The notes under the pieces: generated by a model
What the model was told of the DNA's origin: nothing
The model's database searches: none
What the model saw: the letters and a program-made list of their open reading frames with translations, nothing else
NCBI GenBank assembly: GCA_910579585.1
Contig: CAJTVA010000061.1
Location: forward strand, 1 to 7,153
Direction of reading: 5' to 3'
DNA: 7,153 nucleotides
Origin: an uncultured Christensenella sp.
GTDB lineage: Bacteria > Bacillota > Clostridia > Christensenellales > Borkfalkiaceae
Shown here: in pieces, positions 5,931-7,153 of the stretch
Layout: the number at the start of each line of letters is the position of its first letter
Numbering within the stretch: the stretch's first letter is position 1
Made by a program: the position numbers and the translations under genes

Positions 5931-7118
5931 ATGAAAAACTTTATCTTTATTTCACCCAACTTCCCCGCCAACTATTGGAAGTTCTGCCGCGAGCTTAAAA
6001 ACAACGGCTTCAACGTGCTGGGTATCGGCGACTGCCCTTACTACAATCTTTCTGTCGAGCTGAAAACTTCTTTGAACGAATACTACAAAGTGGGCAGTCT
6101 TGAAAACTATGACGAGGTGTTCCGCGCGGTTGCGTTTTTTTCGTTCAAGTACGGCAAGATTGACTATCTGGAAAGCAATAACGAGTATTGGCTGGAACGC
6201 GACGCGCAGCTTCGCGCCGAGTTCAATATAACCACGGGCTTCGGAATAAAGGATATGAAGAAGGTCAAGTATAAGTCCAAAATGAAGACTTATTACAAAA
6301 AGGCGGGTATACCCGTTGCGCGCCATTGCCTTGTAAGAAGCCCCAAAATGATAGAAAAATTTATCAACGAAGTCGGCTTCCCCGTAATCGTCAAGCCCGA
6401 TAACGGAGTGGGTGCTTCGGCTACGTACAAGCTGTCAAGCGCGGAAGAGCTTGAAAACTTCCTTAAAACGAAACCCAAAGGCTACATAATGGAGGAGTAC
6501 CTCGACGGAGTGGTGCACTCTTATGACGCGATAGTGGACGGCAACGGCGAGCCCGTGTTCGAAACGGGCTTGGTCGAAATGGGCGACCTGATGGATATAG
6601 TCAACTCTAACGACAACAGCTGTTACTATTACCTAAATAACCCCTTGGACGACGTGCGCGACGCGGGCAGAAGAACGTTGAAAGCGTTCGGCGTAAAAAA
6701 CAGGTTCGTGCACTTCGAGTTTTTCCGACTTTCCCGCGACCAGCATATCGGCAAGAAGGGCGAAATCGTCGCGTTAGAGGTAAATATGCGACCCGCAGGC
6801 GGGTGCTCGCCCGATATGATGAACTATGCCAACAGCACCGACGTATACAAAATCTGGGCTGATACCCTCGCTTACGGCAGTACGCTTGTCGAGCCGCAGG
6901 AGAAGTTCTATTGCGCGTACGCAGGCAGAAGAAACGGAAAGAACTTCACTTATTCCGAGCAGGATATCGTTGACAGGTACCGCAATAATTTGAAGCAGAT
7001 TTGGCACGTGCCTGACGCGCTTTCGAACTGTATGGGGAACCTGAGCTTTATTGCAAACTTCAAAACCAAAGAAGAAATGGAAGAGTTCGTTGCCGAAGTG
7101 GTAAAGGAAAACCGATAA
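5931..7118 (+). CDS. Stand-alone ATP-grasp ligase of unknown substrate
   Basis: This 395-residue cytoplasmic protein has ATP-grasp architecture. An N-terminal Rossmann-like pre-ATP-grasp domain (about 1-105) begins KNFIFISPNFPANYW. The ATP-grasp fold runs from about 112 to 320, with a C-terminal extension of about 75 residues. Nucleotide-binding features are GFPVIVKPDNGVGAS (149-163; Lys155 and the glycine-rich loop) and IMEEYLDG (186-193; adenine-contact region). The probable Mg-binding acidic residues are Glu263 in HFEFF, and Glu283 and Asn285 in ALEVNMRPAGG. Such enzymes activate a carboxylate as an acyl phosphate and join it to an amine or other nucleophile. Genes like this are often misnamed carbamoyl-phosphate synthase large subunit. 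No peptide, nucleotide or cofactor pathway gene is adjacent to suggest a substrate. ATG 5931 has AAAAAGGAG 5 nt upstream. It is monocistronic within this window. Confidence 0.88.
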   Translation: MKNFIFISPNFPANYWKFCRELKNNGFNVLGIGDCPYYNLSVELKTSLNEYYKVGSLENYDEVFRAVAFFSFKYGKIDYLESNNEYWLERDAQLRAEFNITTGFGIKDMKKVKYKSKMKTYYKKAGIPVARHCLVRSPKMIEKFINEVGFPVIVKPDNGVGASATYKLSSAEELENFLKTKPKGYIMEEYLDGVVHSYDAIVDGNGEPVFETGLVEMGDLMDIVNSNDNSCYYYLNNPLDDVRDAGRRTLKAFGVKNRFVHFEFFRLSRDQHIGKKGEIVALEVNMRPAGGCSPDMMNYANSTDVYKIWADTLAYGSTLVEPQEKFYCAYAGRRNGKNFTYSEQDIVDRYRNNLKQIWHVPDALSNCMGNLSFIANFKTKEEMEEFVAEVVKENR

Positions 7119-7130
7119 TATATATAATGT

Positions 7131-7153
7131 AAAAGCCGCCCGCGCAAAATCGC
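7131..7153 (+). terminator. Probable 5' half of an intrinsic terminator, cut by the window end
   Basis: Thirteen nt after the ATP-grasp stop comes AAAAGCCGCCCGCG, then CAAAAT and CGC at the last bases. GCG (7142-7144) can begin pairing with CGC (7151-7153). An A-tract followed by a GC-rich arm matches the layout of the complete terminator at 4014-4044. The second arm lies outside the window, so this is inference. Confidence 0.4.

Noticed and set aside
7123..7128. Perfect TATAAT just after the ATP-grasp stop.
   Set aside because: No -35-like hexamer lies 16-18 bp upstream, and a probable terminator arm follows at once. It is most likely part of an AT-rich stretch.

Overview
The window is a compact, entirely plus-strand stretch of bacterial chromosome. 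It carries seven complete protein genes and probably the last codons of an eighth. The lon-engB (ysxC/yihA) order, strong AAAAGGAG-type Shine-Dalgarno sites, mixed base composition (roughly half G+C by eye) and A-tract/T-tract intrinsic terminators suggest a Firmicutes/Clostridia-type organism, possibly an uncultured gut clostridium. That assignment is inference, because nothing here fixes a genus. There is no sign of phage, IS elements, CRISPR arrays, tRNA or rRNA.

Region 1 (1-4044) looks like one transcription unit. A probable upstream gene ends at 89 and overlaps the start of lon. It is followed by lon (82-2391), engB (2396-2992), a membrane protein related to bacterial sugar transferases but lacking its catalytic motif (2985-3704), and a small DUF378 membrane protein (3750-4010). 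A perfect 14-bp intrinsic terminator closes the unit (4014-4044). Lon provides ATP-dependent protein quality control and EngB a GTPase step in large-subunit ribosome assembly. The sugar-transferase-like gene is translationally coupled to engB, and its role is unknown.

Region 2 (4105-5773) holds two overlapping alpha/beta-hydrolase genes of different families. The first is a lysophospholipase/monoacylglycerol-lipase-like serine hydrolase and the second an esterase-D-like serine hydrolase. They are joined by an 8-nt ATG/TGA overlap, so they probably act in the same process, although no substrate can be named.

Region 3 (5774-5930) is a 157-bp intergenic stretch with a nested potential RNA hairpin. 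Near its end is a 15-bp odd palindrome that also forms part of a 9-bp tandem repeat, just upstream of a strong ribosome-binding site. It precedes a stand-alone ATP-grasp ligase of unknown substrate (5931-7118). The window ends in what looks like the first half of another terminator.

The observation most worth following is the sugar-transferase homologue with its Asp-Glu catalytic dyad replaced by Lys-Asn, sitting in a lon-engB operon. Next are the palindrome and hairpin ahead of the orphan ATP-grasp gene.
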